Assembly: GCF_011075055.1 (NCBI RefSeq)
Contig: NC_058137.1
Span: 13,625,463-13,689,462, forward strand
Origin: Mangifera indica
Lineage: Eukaryota; Streptophyta; Magnoliopsida; Sapindales; Anacardiaceae
Direction of reading: 5' to 3'
DNA length: 64,000 bases
Translations under genes and position numbers: made by a program
The notes under the pieces: generated by a model
What the model was told of the DNA's origin: nothing
The model's input: the letters and a program-made list of their open reading frames with translations, nothing else
Database searches by the model: none
In this document: in pieces, positions 48,569 through 59,889 of the stretch
Layout: each line of letters opens with the position of its first letter
How positions within the stretch are numbered: position 1 is the first letter of the stretch

Positions 48569-49866
48569 TGTTAAGACTAGACATAAATGTTTTAATGATG
48601 ATAAAAATGTAAGTTTAATATGCTAACATGACCAAAGAATGCATAAAAACATTACAGGATGGACAAAGTGTTATATTTGCAAAGTAATCCTAAAGCAAAG
48701 AAAATATAACTGTGACTCTCTTATGTGCAAGTTGTGTTTTAACCATGCAACATTCTAGAAAATGTCTAGAAAAATGTCCCAATTGTGACACATTTTGAGT
48801 GTCTAGCCATGATATATTAAAATGCTTCAACTCATGCTATATGTCCTAACCATCTCATTATTTAATGTCCCAACCGTGCAACAACCGTGTGTCCTAGTTG
48901 TGCTATTTGTTTAATGTCCCAACTGGACGTGTTATATGTAACATCATCCTAGTCATACATCTCTTTATTTTTGTAGAAATTCAAGTTGTACTTATACTGC
49001 ACACGAGCCATGCCTTTGTTGTTCAACCTTCTAGAATTTCTTAGTAATACAGAGTGACAAATCTGCTACCCATGAAAAGATTTGTCGCTTGTGCTGAGAA
49101 CATTTAAAGTTATTCATTAGCATTTCAAGCCTTTGTAACTCTGATTGAGGTCTTTTTTATCAAAATTTTCAATTACTTTTCAATGACAGCTTAATCCTAA
49201 CAAAATGTTGCTCAGTCTCGTAACCTAGTTCTATAAATTGAGCTTCGATTGAAGAGAGAAAGAATAGAAAAATTACACACAAAAAAAAGAAGAAAAAACA
49301 AATAGATTCTACATACCCTTTAACTCTTACCATGCTTTCACTCTATTCATTGAGTCTAAGTGCACTCAACTTATATTTACAACCTTAGAGAGGTATCCAA
49401 TACTTTTATCCCTTTGTAATCAAACCTTTTGTGTGTAATCCCATATCAACTAGTATAGTGGGAGTAATCTTGAACATACTACATGTAAAAAGTTTGTCGA
49501 GAGATAGTGGAACTTCAAGGTGATTTTCTTAGAGAAGTGGATGTAGAAGACTTACAAGAGAAAGCATTGAACCACTCTAAATTGAGATTTTCTAAAACTC
49601 AACTTTTTAATTCTTGTTAGGTGTTTGTTGATTAATTGCTTAATTGTTGTTTTGCATTGATTACTCTATTATTGTTATTTATTGCTATTGTATTCTATAA
49701 AATTTTACTCATATTTTTATTTATTGTTGCTATGTACTATGAAATTTTACTCTATTATTTATTGCTAGTCTGCATAACTTTGGTTGTTAAGAAAGAATTT
49801 AGTTCTTTTGTAAGAACGTATTCACCCCTTCTAGGTTTAGATTAGCCATTACAAAAGTGTTTAATA
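48569..49866 (+). repeat. Solo Ty1/copia LTR inside element B RT
   Basis: It interrupts the minus-strand RT between FLRH (49870 side) and NGISIS (48560 side). It starts tgttaagac and ends ttaata. Near the end it has attcaccccttctaggt, a hallmark of copia 5' LTR ends. It matches 58008-59845 over most of its length but is about 540 bp shorter. No internal region or partner is present, so it is a solo LTR left by LTR-LTR recombination. A clean 5-bp duplication was not found. ORF 49636-49845 is within it and not coding. Confidence 0.8.
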
Positions 49867-50195
49867 GATTATGTGTCTGAGAAAAGCCACTTTGTCTAGC
49901 TAGAACTTGCATTTGGAAAATTTGACATACAACTACCTCTCTCTTAACCTCTGTAACACAAACCTCAAATACTGTGCATGCTCCTCTCAAGTCTTAGAGT
50001 ATACTAGGATGTCATGTATAAACACAACAATGAACTTTTGTAGGTAATCTTAGAACATTCTATTTATATGGTCCATAAATATTTTTAGGATATTAGTCAA
50101 CCTAAATGGCACAACCATAAACTTATAATGCTTGTATGTGGTTTTGAATATAGTCTTGGGTATATCTTGCTTAACAACTTGGCCCTGATGATAAC
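49867..50195 (-). pseudogene. Element B reverse transcriptase, palm segment
   Basis: The minus-strand frame includes GYHQGQVVKQDIPKTIFKT and FMVVPFRLTN (50050-50250). It continues through a degraded FIHDILVYS catalytic loop near 50020 (F-I-D-D expected) to KCKF-LDKVAFLRH. It is separated by a LINE from the preceding RT part. Confidence 0.8.
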
Positions 50196-50203
50196 CTAAA
50201 CTT
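50196..50203. other. LINE target-site duplication, left (ctaaactt)
   Basis: ctaaactt adjoins the poly-T tract (tail of the minus-strand LINE) and recurs at 50988-50995. Confidence 0.6.
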
Positions 50204-50987
50204 TTTTTTTGGTAAGCAATAATAATTTTATACCAAAGAAAGGTGTACAAATGCCTATCTAGGACAAAACCCCTAGATTAAGCTTAAACACAAGCATACC
50301 TTGGACAAGCCCCTAGGTTATGCCGAGACAACATAAAGCTCAAACCATTCAACCAATGGAACAAAGAAATCCAAAGATACATCACAAACACAAAACAACA
50401 CAACTCACAAGCATACCAAAGACAAGTCCCTTGGTTATGCCGAAACACCTACCTACCATCCATTTGCTACAAAACACATAGCATGACCTTACAACTCAAT
50501 ACCAAAACATAATACAAGCCAACACCACCACATCTATTCAAAAATTGTATGAGGAATATCCCAATTGTTTGCAAGAATCATATTTTCTCTAGACTTGGTA
50601 ACCTTTCTCAAGCATGAAGCTCTAACTCTAACACCTTCTTGAATAAGCATACGGACTCTCTCCCTTGGTAATCCGGCTCTTCCAAAGCAAGTGTCATTCC
50701 TAGCCTTCCAAATGTAGTACACGGCTGCCCCAAAGCAAAGCTTACTCACAATATTCTTGAAGCTATTTTCCTTCCATTTGTTTGCTAATTCCGGGATCAA
50801 TGAAGTCCATGAGCTATACATGATTTATTGATGGCAAAGATTGAGCATTCCATTCCAGATTTGGGAGCTGAAGACACACCTAAAAAATAGATGGTCCATG
50901 CTTTCCGGATCCACATTGCATAATGGGCATACATTGTGGGAAATAAGGCCAATTCTTGCTAACCTATCTCTTGTCATTAGTTTACCT
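50204..50987 (-). mobile_element. 5'-truncated L1-type LINE (ORF2 C-terminus)
   Basis: A T tract at 50202-50210 is the poly-A tail on the opposite strand. Reading from the 5' end on the minus strand, the frames give RLARIGL, then CPLCNVDPESMDHLFFRC (zf-RVT zinc region, about 50870-50945). The open stretch 50534-50821 contains AAVYYIWKARNDTCF, the typical end of plant L1-type ORF2. The rest of RT and the endonuclease are missing, as usual for 5' truncation. Flanked by an 8-bp repeat. Confidence 0.8.
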
Positions 50988-50995
50988 CTAAACTT
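50988..50995. other. LINE target-site duplication, right (ctaaactt)
   Basis: Second copy of ctaaactt at the truncated 5' end of the LINE. Confidence 0.6.
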
Positions 50996-51850
50996 AGGTT
51001 AATCATATCCACCTTTGAGTTGATAAAACAAGTCATTAATCCTTAGGAGTGGGTACTTCTTCTTTACTGTGACTTTGTTCAACTTCTAGTAGTCCGTACA
51101 CATCCTTATTGATCCATCTTTCTTTTTCAAAAATAGGATTGATACACCCTATGACGATTAGCTTTGCTATGATAAAACCATTATCTAATAACTCTTATAG
51201 CTATTTCTTTAACTTTTGAAGTTCAATTGGAGCTATCCCGTTTGGTGCCTTAGAAATTGGTATGGTGCCTATGGTTAACTTAATGCTAAACTCTACTTCT
51301 TTCTCGAGTGTTAATCCTAGAAGATTGTTAGGGAAAATATTTGGAAATTCTTGTACCAGTAGAGTATCTTTCACATTCGGGATTGCTTTATGCGCCAAAT
51401 ATATCATGTACCCCCTTGCTTAACATTTTTCTTGCCTTGACATTGTTGATCATCATATTGAGAACTCGATCCTCTCAAAAGTTTAACTACTTACCATTAT
51501 CTAGGTTGAACCAAAACTTTTTCTTTCTATAGTCTATTTCTACCTTATTTTTTTATTAAGATGTCTATGCTAAGAATTACATCAAAATCAAGCATGTCCA
51601 TTAAAATCAAATCTACAACTAACTCTTGACCTCCCAGAGAAATCATCTGTCTAATTAATAGTGGTTACTATGGATTTTGTCTCTGTCTTGCATCTTTATA
51701 CTAATCTATTAGACTATTTAGGCTTTAACTCTAATCTCTATACTATACCACTAGAAATGAAACAATTTGTGACATTAAAGTCAATAAATGCATACAAATG
51801 ACAAGAATGAAATATTAACTAACCTGTCACTATTGTCGAGTTGACCTTAA
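50996..51850 (-). pseudogene. Element B protease and RT fingers
   Basis: On the minus strand from high to low: a protease remnant (about 51560-51830), then KDTLLVQEFPNIFPNNLLGL and GTIPISKAPNGIAPIELQKLKK (51201-51407). This is the linker and N-terminus of a Tekay RT. YPLLRINDLF near 51045 follows, just before the LINE. Several stops. Confidence 0.75.
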
Positions 51851-52507
51851 CCTGAGTCTAAATGGCTACATACATTTGAGCTTGTCTTTCCTTAATTTTT
51901 TGCTCTATTAGGGCTTGTGCTACTACAGTTGTGACTGTGGCTATGGTTGTTGTCTTTTTGGCAAAATGTTCTTGCTACTTGCACTTATAACATACTCTCT
52001 AACTAACTAGACATTTATCAGTTTGTCTTCGCCTAGATCAAGACACTTAAAGAGATATAATGCCTCACTTGATCCTCTCTCTTATGTTTCTTACCCTTCT
52101 AATTCTTTTTATCGCTAAGTTGGAAGAACCTTTTACCTCTAAAATCCCTAATGCCACTATCTCGACTACCACCTATAATCATCTAGTCTTATCTCTAAGA
52201 TAAGGCTATTGGCACTGGTTGGTTTGGTATCCCTCTCTCTTAATTATCCTCTATCTCATGGCCTTTGACATCAATACTCTACCTTGAGGCCTCTGATAAA
52301 GATTTGCAAGGGTTATCTTCCATAATGACATCTTTGATGATATTTAACCTGAGTCTTCCAAGAAAGACCTCTAACTTACGCCAATCTAAACTAGCTACTC
52401 TTGCAACATACTTAGCTATAAAGTTTAGCTTGGTGGAGAACTTTGTCACTATCATATTGTCTTGCTTTAGGTAAAGAAACTCTTGGGCTTTCATATAGAG
52501 AATATCT
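51851..52507 (-). pseudogene. Element B gag, C-terminal part
   Basis: The 52279-52572 frame contains QEFLYLKQDNMIVTKFSTKLN and LRLNIIKDVIMED, a Ty3/gypsy gag capsid C-terminal signature. A zinc-knuckle remnant (CKCK-QEHFAKK) is near 51960-51990. The upstream part of gag is displaced by the insertion of element C. Confidence 0.72.
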
Positions 52508-53186
52508 CTAAGATAACTCCAAGGCTTAAAGGACAACTCCACTGGCCAAGGATGATCCACTACCAATTCCAATCACAAGAGATTGGCTAAAGGAAAGATG
52601 TGATCAAGAACACAATGCATATAATTTCATTCAACAAAAGCTAAGCTTTTACATATGTTTATCAAGCCTTTATATAGGCTTTAAAAACAATAAAATAAGT
52701 AAGTTTTGAATTCAAAATACATTAAACTAATAAGCCTTAAAACCTTATCCAAGATAAACATTAGTTTATGTGTTATGCCCAAAGGGGAAAGGGGACAAGT
52801 TGCTACCCATATTGTTATTCCTTGCCTTGTCGAGTTGAGTAAATCTTGAGCTTGTCACTTGTCTCCTTGTCTCCTTGTTTTGGCTTCCTTTGACCTTGCT
52901 TGCAATTCTTATGATACCTAAAATGCTGCTAATAAAGTTCAATTACATAAGGCACAAATTAACTAATACACAATTAATTAAGAAACAATCAATTAAGATA
53001 AACAACTCTATTGGGCTTGGATATTAGTCTTGGATCTAATTGATTGAATTGCACCCAAATGAAGTACTTGGACCTAAAGGAACTAGGATGGCCAAATGGT
53101 AGAGGAAGTGAGCTTTGACTTGGGCTTGCTTGTTGACCTTAGAAGTGTTAGAGCTTTGTTGCAAGGTCTTAGCTGAATCTTCATCA
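52508..53186 (-). repeat. 3' LTR of element C, truncated (679 bp)
   Basis: Starts (minus strand) TGATGAAGAT after aagaaggatga. It matches 5' LTR 55574-56340 up to a shared ctaag at 52508, where element B gag resumes. About 155 bp of its end are missing. Confidence 0.82.
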
Positions 53187-55553
53187 TCCTTCTTGGGTTG
53201 CGAAGGATTTGTCCTTAAATTTGAACGGTTCTCATCCTCCAAGTATGTGTCAGGTCTCCTACATTGAAGGTTATTGAGACTCTTCCAAATTCATCTAGAA
53301 TCATCACCTTGTATGCATTGTCTCTAACCCTTGGAATGATTTCAAAAGGATTATCAGCTTTTGGGGCTAGTTTACTCTTCCTTTTGGATAGAAACCTTTT
53401 TTTTCTCTAGTGTAACCAAACAAAGTCCCCGAGTTGATAAGTAGAAGACTTCCTATGCTTGTTGGCTTTCTTCTTGTTTGTTTAATTTGCTTTCTCAATT
53501 TGAATTTTGATGCGTTCATAGAACTTTTTCATTGTCTTCCCTTTTACTATAAGTAATGCATAAACTGGATTGTGTTCAAGTATGGTCCTCTTAATTTGGC
53601 TACCACTCAAAAACAAGTTTTCTTTCTTAGTTACTATTTCTTTTGATAAGTGGTGTAGTTGATTTGGATTAAAGGATACTAAGGTAATAAGTTTTCCATT
53701 AAACCAAAATGAGTAAGTATTTCTTTTACAATCATGTTTAACATCCCTATCATATTGCCAAGGTTTCCCTAACAACAAATGACGAGCATCCATAGGAATT
53801 ATATCACACAAAACCTCATCAGTGTATTTCTTACCAATAAAGAAAAGTATGAGTACTTACCTTGATACTTGAAGACTAATATCATTACTTAGCCATTGAA
53901 GCTTATGCGGGTGAGGGTATGGTGATGAAGGCAATTAAAGCTTGTCAACAAGTGTTATAGGCACCATATTACACTAACTTCTACTGTCCACTATGACCAA
54001 ACATACTTTAATATTGATGATGCATCTAGTTTGGAAAATATGAAACCTTTTATCTTCATTGGGGTTGTTTTAGACATGTACGACTCTCTTAAGTACCAAT
54101 GTATTGTCATTATCACCTTCTCAATCACTTATTCCTCTCTTCATCTTCAACCAAGTCTTTGTTTTTCTCATCTTTTTTATTCTCCATGCATTGGTAAGCT
54201 TCTTCAATTGCTTGGATCTCCTTAAGAGTCATCACCTTTTGGATAACACAATTGGCTTGGAAATGTCCATATCCATGGCATTTAAAGCAGTTCTTGTTAT
54301 TTTGGGTTTGTCTTTATGATGATCAATCGTTTTTTCTTTGCCTTTGTCTTTAAATGAAGTTTCAGGTTTAGTATAGGAAAAAGACCCCTTGGAAAATGAG
54401 GTTCCCTCGGTGTAGGTTTTGGTGGCCGAAATCTTCATGACCTTTTTTTGCTTCTCAATCTTGATAGAAAGCTTGCATACATCTTTAAAGGAACAATAAG
54501 GTTGCAATTCTACCATATTGGCTATGTCTTGCCATAGACCTCTAAGAAATTGAGCAATAGTTTACTCCTTTAATTCAAGTATTTCACTCCTCATCATGAG
54601 CTTCCCAAACTCCTTAATAAACTCCTCCACACTATTATCTCCTTGTTTGAGGGTGTGAAGTTTCAAGTACAACTCTTGCCTATGGTTTTCAGGCAAAAAC
54701 TATTTCTTAAGCAATTTTTTTAATTTCTCCCATGTTCTAACCCTTTCTTTCCCTTCTCTATTTCTTTGCTTCTTAACATTTTCCCACCATAGTGAGACAT
54801 AATCCTTAAACTCTAATATAACCACCTTATAGTTCTTTTCATCTAAGTAACCCTTGTATTCAAGCACCTTTTCAATAGAATGGAGCCAATCAACAAATTC
54901 ATCGAGGTTAAAACTACCCTCAAAGTCTGGAATGCCAATCTTAAGTCTATGGTTATCATTCATGGGTCTCTTCTTCCTCTTAGTATCCTTTTTGTCATTA
55001 ACGTCACTAGAAACAAGTAATTCCTCTCTATAGTGTCTAGGTGGGGGTAGTTGTTTAGGTGGTCTTTAGCAATGAAGGGGTTAGTGAGGTGGAGGTAATG
55101 ATATTCAGACTTGTAGAGGTAGATTAGGTGTTTGGTTTGGGTGCATGTCCCTTACAAGTTGTAGAATTTAGGCTAGTTGTTCCCTAGGCTCATGGATCTC
55201 TCCTTGGATCTTTTGATGTCCAAATTGCCAAGGATAAGGTAAGAAGATAATTCACCCCCTTAGGACATTTTGGTCTTTGTATTGTAGGTCGAATGAGATG
55301 TGTTTAGTGTTTGAGGTATAGTTTGTATGAATAGAGGGTTTAGTCTTGACTTTGATTGTCTCTATGCTTCGGTAGTTTTTTTGGGTAAGTGTTTGTGTAT
55401 GGTGTAGTGTTTTGAGTTAAGAAAAGCCATGGAATAGGGCTTTAGTTTAGGCTAATATGTAGGTAGAAAGATGAAGTAGAAGAAGAATACACACAAACTA
55501 GCTAAAAGATTTTCGACAATAACAAAGTTCAAAGAAAACTCACCTCTTAAACC
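53187..55553 (-). pseudogene. Element C internal region: gag and protease only
   Basis: Gag lies at 54700-54963 (KIGIPDFEGSFNLDEFVDWLHSIEKV, VSLWWENVKKQR) and 54232-54516, with a degenerate zinc knuckle in a shifted frame near 54250-54280. The protease-linker region is at 53482-53811 (DIIPMDARHLLLGKPWQYDRDVKHD, NTYSFWFNGKLITL), characteristic of a different chromovirus branch from element B. Only about 300 bp separate this from the 3' LTR, so RT, RNase H and integrase are absent. In known elements gag forms the particle and protease matures it; this copy could only have moved with help. Confidence 0.82.
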
Positions 55554-55568
55554 AAAATTTTGATACCA
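55554..55568 (-). promoter_or_regulatory. Primer-binding site of element C
   Basis: On the minus strand tggtatcaaaatttt, a variant of the initiator-Met tRNA primer site, 5 bp after the LTR end. Confidence 0.75.
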
Positions 55569-55573
55569 ATTAA

Positions 55574-56340
55574 TGTGTTTCAAGGTCATTTGAAACTTTA
55601 AGTTCAAAGTGTAAGTGAGTTCAAGCAAGAATCAAATTATCCTCCCTAGTGAATAATTCAGCCAAGTGAGAAAGTAGTTATAAACAAACAATCATGCAAA
55701 CAAAATAATATAATGACTAAGACAACTCCAAGGCTTAAAGGACAACTCCATTGACCAAGGATGATCCACCACAAATACCAATCACAAGAGATTGGCTAAA
55801 GGAAAGTTGTGCTCAAGAACACAATGCATATAATTTCATTCAACAAAATCTAGCCTTTTACATGTGCTAATAAAACCTTTATATAAGCTTTAAAAACAAT
55901 AAAATAAACAAGTTTTGAATTCAAAATACATTAAACTAATAAGCCTTGAAATCCTATCCAAGATAAACATTAGTTTATGTGTTATGCCCAAAGGGGAAAA
56001 GGGATAAGTTGCCGCCCACATTGTCATTCCTTGCCTTACCGAATTAAGTAAATCTTGAGCTTGCCACTTGTCTTATTGTCTCCTTGCTTACAAATGTTAT
56101 GATGACTAACATGCTACTAATAAAGTATAATTACATAAAACACAAATTAACTAATACACAATTAATTAAGCAACAATCAATTAAGATAAAAAAACTCCAT
56201 TAGGCTTAAATAATGAAGCACTTGGGCCCAAAGGAACTAGGATGGTCAAATAATGGAGGAACTAAGCTTGGGTTTGGGCTTGCTTGTTAACCTTAGAAAT
56301 GTTAGAGCTTGGTTGCAAGGCTTTGGCTATATCTTCATCA
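55574..56340 (-). repeat. 5' LTR of element C (767 bp)
   Basis: On the minus strand TGATGAAGAT...GAAACACA. It pairs with 52508-53186 with visible divergence (small indels and substitutions), so the insertion is not recent. Confidence 0.85.
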
Positions 56341-56766
56341 ACTTTAATTCTAACTTTGTCTCGTTGGGGTGGTAACTTTACAGTTAAAGGCTATTCTGGC
56401 ATTGGTAAGGCATGAACTGGAAACCTAATGCTCTCGGATGTCTTTTTATTTTGCTTAAGGATATCTTTAACTATTTGATGGATACCTTCACTATCTACTA
56501 TTAATGTAATTGACATACCGAATGCCTATCCTTGAGTCTCAGTTTGGCTCTTTTTTTGGTTAGGCACCTCTTAGACCTTCACATCATGAAATAAAGTCAT
56601 GATTTAGGCACATATGTCATTTTAACTAAATGCAAGTTTATTATACTTACAATGATAGGTGTGTAAGGGGCGGTCAGCGTTGTATGAAAAGTACTTTCCT
56701 TTCTCAACTCTATTATGAATTTTCAAATACTCTAGAATTACACACCTTTTTAGGTTCCAAAACTAT
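56341..56766 (-). pseudogene. Element B gag start and leader (degraded)
   Basis: Lies between the element B primer site and the insertion of element C. No readable frame longer than a few dozen residues; identified by position. Confidence 0.45.
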
Positions 56767-56778
56767 GCTTTGATACCA
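56767..56778 (-). promoter_or_regulatory. Primer-binding site of element B
   Basis: On the minus strand tggtatcaaagc, one mismatch from the initiator-Met site, 4 bp after the LTR end. Confidence 0.8.
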
Positions 56779-56782
56779 TAAT

Positions 56783-57636
56783 TGTAATACCCTTCTCCAA
56801 ATTCATACCCCTACATGGAATATGATTCGAAGAGATGTGCATGATTGGATTATTTAATTTTAAAACCACGAAAACCAATTCATGGTAATAAATACTTAAA
56901 CATAAATGCATGAAAAAAGGTGAAACATGAAATGCCTCATTTATTAAACTTTATAAATCAAAATGTCTGAAAATCTAATCCGAAGTTTGCATAATAAATC
57001 ATGAAGCTATAACTGAAATAGTAAACATACATAAATAAAAAAAATATATGTAAAAAGATAATTTTGCCCCTTACCCTCACACAAGTGCTCAGTTGAACTA
57101 TTGGCTCTCCTGCATACCCCACTACTTACCTTTACCTACAAGACAACAAAAATGAATGTGTAAGTGAATATATTTAGTAAGTTAGTGACCTCTCGACACC
57201 CTGAATAATATGTAAAACTGATAAACCTAGCATTCCATTTGTGAATCTGGATGTGGGCATAGCTTAGCACTCTCGTGCCTTGACATAAACCACCTACAAA
57301 GGTTACTAAGGTCTAAGCTAAAATTGACATATTTGATTCTATAGTGAAAACATAAAACACCTTGCATGTCACTATCTATTGTGCCTTATGCACATGTCAT
57401 GCAACATGTTAGGCTAGCTATTTAGGACACCATGGTTACCGAGGAAAATCTAGTAATAGTCCCTTACCATATATGCTAGTTATAGCACTGTTTTCTAAAC
57501 CATTATAGGATGGCCCCTATCATGGGTACGTACATGATGCATCTTGTTAACCACTTGAGGAAATATCTCAAAGCTACAATCTTTTACCATGCATACCTAA
57601 GTTGAACTAAACTAAGTTGCTAATATACCTTAGCAT
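56783..57636 (-). repeat. 5' LTR of element B, truncated (about 854 bp)
   Basis: Matches the LTR at 44327-46468 from its terminal GGTATTACA (minus strand) up to about 57636. There, after ataccttagcatg, unrelated sequence takes over. About 1.3 kb of the LTR's start is missing. Confidence 0.8.
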
Positions 57637-58007
57637 GATTGATTTAACATTTGTATTTGTAATTTATCTCAATAATTAATTAAAAGATTTATAGTTATTC
57701 AGTTCATATGCTTATTTATTATATGATTGTGTGAATAACATACTTAAAGAATGGTAGAATTGTGATGAGATTAGATGACCAATCATGGTAATCCTATGCA
57801 CATATTAGATAACCATTCTAGAAATGTCCATAATCTTAACATTACAATTACTAAAGACACATATAATGGTGATGGGATTATCATAGTGTTGAGCAACCCT
57901 ACTGAAAGGTGGCAACAGTTCTCACGTATTGAAGCTGTTTGTTGATGACTTGGTGTAATACATAGGTACACTTTGTAGATATGTTCATCAAACTAGCCCC
58001 ACTAGAG
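57637..58007. other. Unassigned 370-bp segment
   Basis: AT-rich, between the truncated element B LTR and the copia LTR. Nothing recognisable; ORF 57783-57971 is unsupported. Confidence 0.4.
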
Positions 58008-59845
58008 GATATATATTGAATCTTAATGTTTTGATGATGATATAAATGTAAGTTTAATTTGCTAACATATCCGAAGAATACTTGAATGCATTACAAGATA
58101 GACAAAATATAAAATTTGTAGATAAATCTGAAGTAAGAAAATATTAGTCGTACCTCTCTTGTGACCAAGTTGTGCATTAACTGTTTAGTCTTTTGGATAT
58201 AAAAATGACTTGAAAAGAGCAAAGGTCCAATTGTTCTATTCATACTAATAAAGTTATCCAACCATTACCCAAATTAAATATTTTCAACTAATGCATTTAA
58301 TATCCTAGCCATGACAATATGTCCCAACCATGACCATTAATTATTGTTAAAGTCACATTCATCAAATATCCCAATTGAGACACTTGAAAAATGTCCCAAC
58401 CATGACATATTTCTTCATAAATTACTATCAAGTGTCACCTCTAACCAATGCCTTGCCGCCATGTTTCTAGTTCCATTAAATGTCCTAGCTAAGACACTTG
58501 AAAATGTCCACCGCAAGTCTAAGAAAGCTACCAATCTATTACTTGTCACCATCTGTCCAGTTGCTTCTGAGACACTTGAAAAATGCCCTAGTTGTGGCAC
58601 TCTTTCATCTAGATTGCTATCATGTGTCATCTCTAAGTTGTCTAATAGCCACTACCATGTGTCTAAACACTTATTGTCCCAATAATGAAATGTTGAAAAT
58701 CATCCCAACCTTGACATAAAATCCAATACAAGTGTGACATGTGTAAAATTCATCCCTCTTATGTATTTTCTGAAAACTTCCTAGAGGTGATATAAAATTT
58801 AGTTAAATTGTGATACATGTAACTATGTAGTTTCTGAAAACTTTCCAAGTGTGACACAAAATTCAATCAAATCGTGACATGTGTTAAATCTTCCTAACCA
58901 TGTAGTTTTTCAAAACTTCCCAGCAATGCCTCAACCGTGCCCCTCTTAAAATCAAACCCGTACTTCAACTATGCGTGAGCCAGCATATTCTCGTTCAAGC
59001 TTCTGGATTTTTTTTAAATATAGAAATAAAACAAGCCACCCATGACATGAATCTACCGCTCATGCTAAGTATATTTAAAGCTATCCATTGAAGCATTTAA
59101 AACTATTCATTGTAGCTCTAATAGAGGTCTATTTTTTTGTCAAATTTTTTAATCGATTCACGACAGCAACTCAATCCAATGGAACACAATTAGCTTTATA
59201 AATTGGTTTCAAATTGAAGAGCAAAAGGTGAGAAAAATCTACAAAGCAAAAAACAAAAAAAAAATTGTTCTGATTTCCTTCTATCACCCTTACTAAGCTT
59301 CAACTTTTATTCATTGAGAGTTCTATGCACTTAAGCTTGTGTTTACAGCCTCATAGAGGCATTAATACTCTCATATCTTGTAATTAAATATTGTGGACGC
59401 AATCCCGCATCAACTAGTGTAATGAGAGCAATCCCAAATATACTATGTGTAAAATTTTTTTCAAAAGATAATGGAACTCTAAGGAGGTTTGCTTGGAGAA
59501 GTGGATGTACGAAGCTTGCAAGAGAAAGCTTCGAACCACTCTAATTGAGCATTCTTACAACTCAAACTCTTTAAATTTTGTTTGTTGTTACTATTATTTA
59601 TTGTTGTTGTTGTCGTTGTTAATATTCCTATTTATTGTTGTTGTTGTTATTTATTTCTATTGTAAAATTTATTACTGTTGTGCTTTTGCAAAATTGTAAT
59701 TTCTTTGTTAATTTATTGTTGTTATTTCTATGGTGTGTTTTGTAAAGTTTACTCTAAAATTTGTTTTAGTGTATCATTTAATTTATTGTTAAGAATCTAT
59801 TCACCCCCTATCTAGGTTCATATGCCATTGCAAGTGTGTTTAATA
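58008..59845 (+). repeat. 5' LTR of Ty1/copia element D (about 1.84 kb)
   Basis: Related to the solo LTR at 48569-49866; ends attcaccccctatctaggt...tttaata, 2 bp before a primer site. The central part has an imperfect repeat built on gacacttgaaaa(a)tg (58378, 58494, 58572) and many ccaaccatgac phrases. The left edge is approximate. ORFs 58344-58719 lie within the repeat and are not genes. Confidence 0.72.
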
Positions 59846-59847
59846 TT

Positions 59848-59859
59848 TGGTATTAGAGC
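59848..59859 (+). promoter_or_regulatory. Primer-binding site of copia element D
   Basis: tggtattagagc, one mismatch from the initiator-Met tRNA complement. Confidence 0.85.
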
Positions 59860-59889
59860 TTGGATTCTAGTTTTATTAAAATCTAATGA

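Noticed and set aside
48564..49850. ccatt at 48564-48568 and 49846-49850 as target duplication of the solo copia LTR
   Set aside because: The second ccatt is inside the LTR, since the related LTR at 58008-59845 also has ccatt there followed by the same end.
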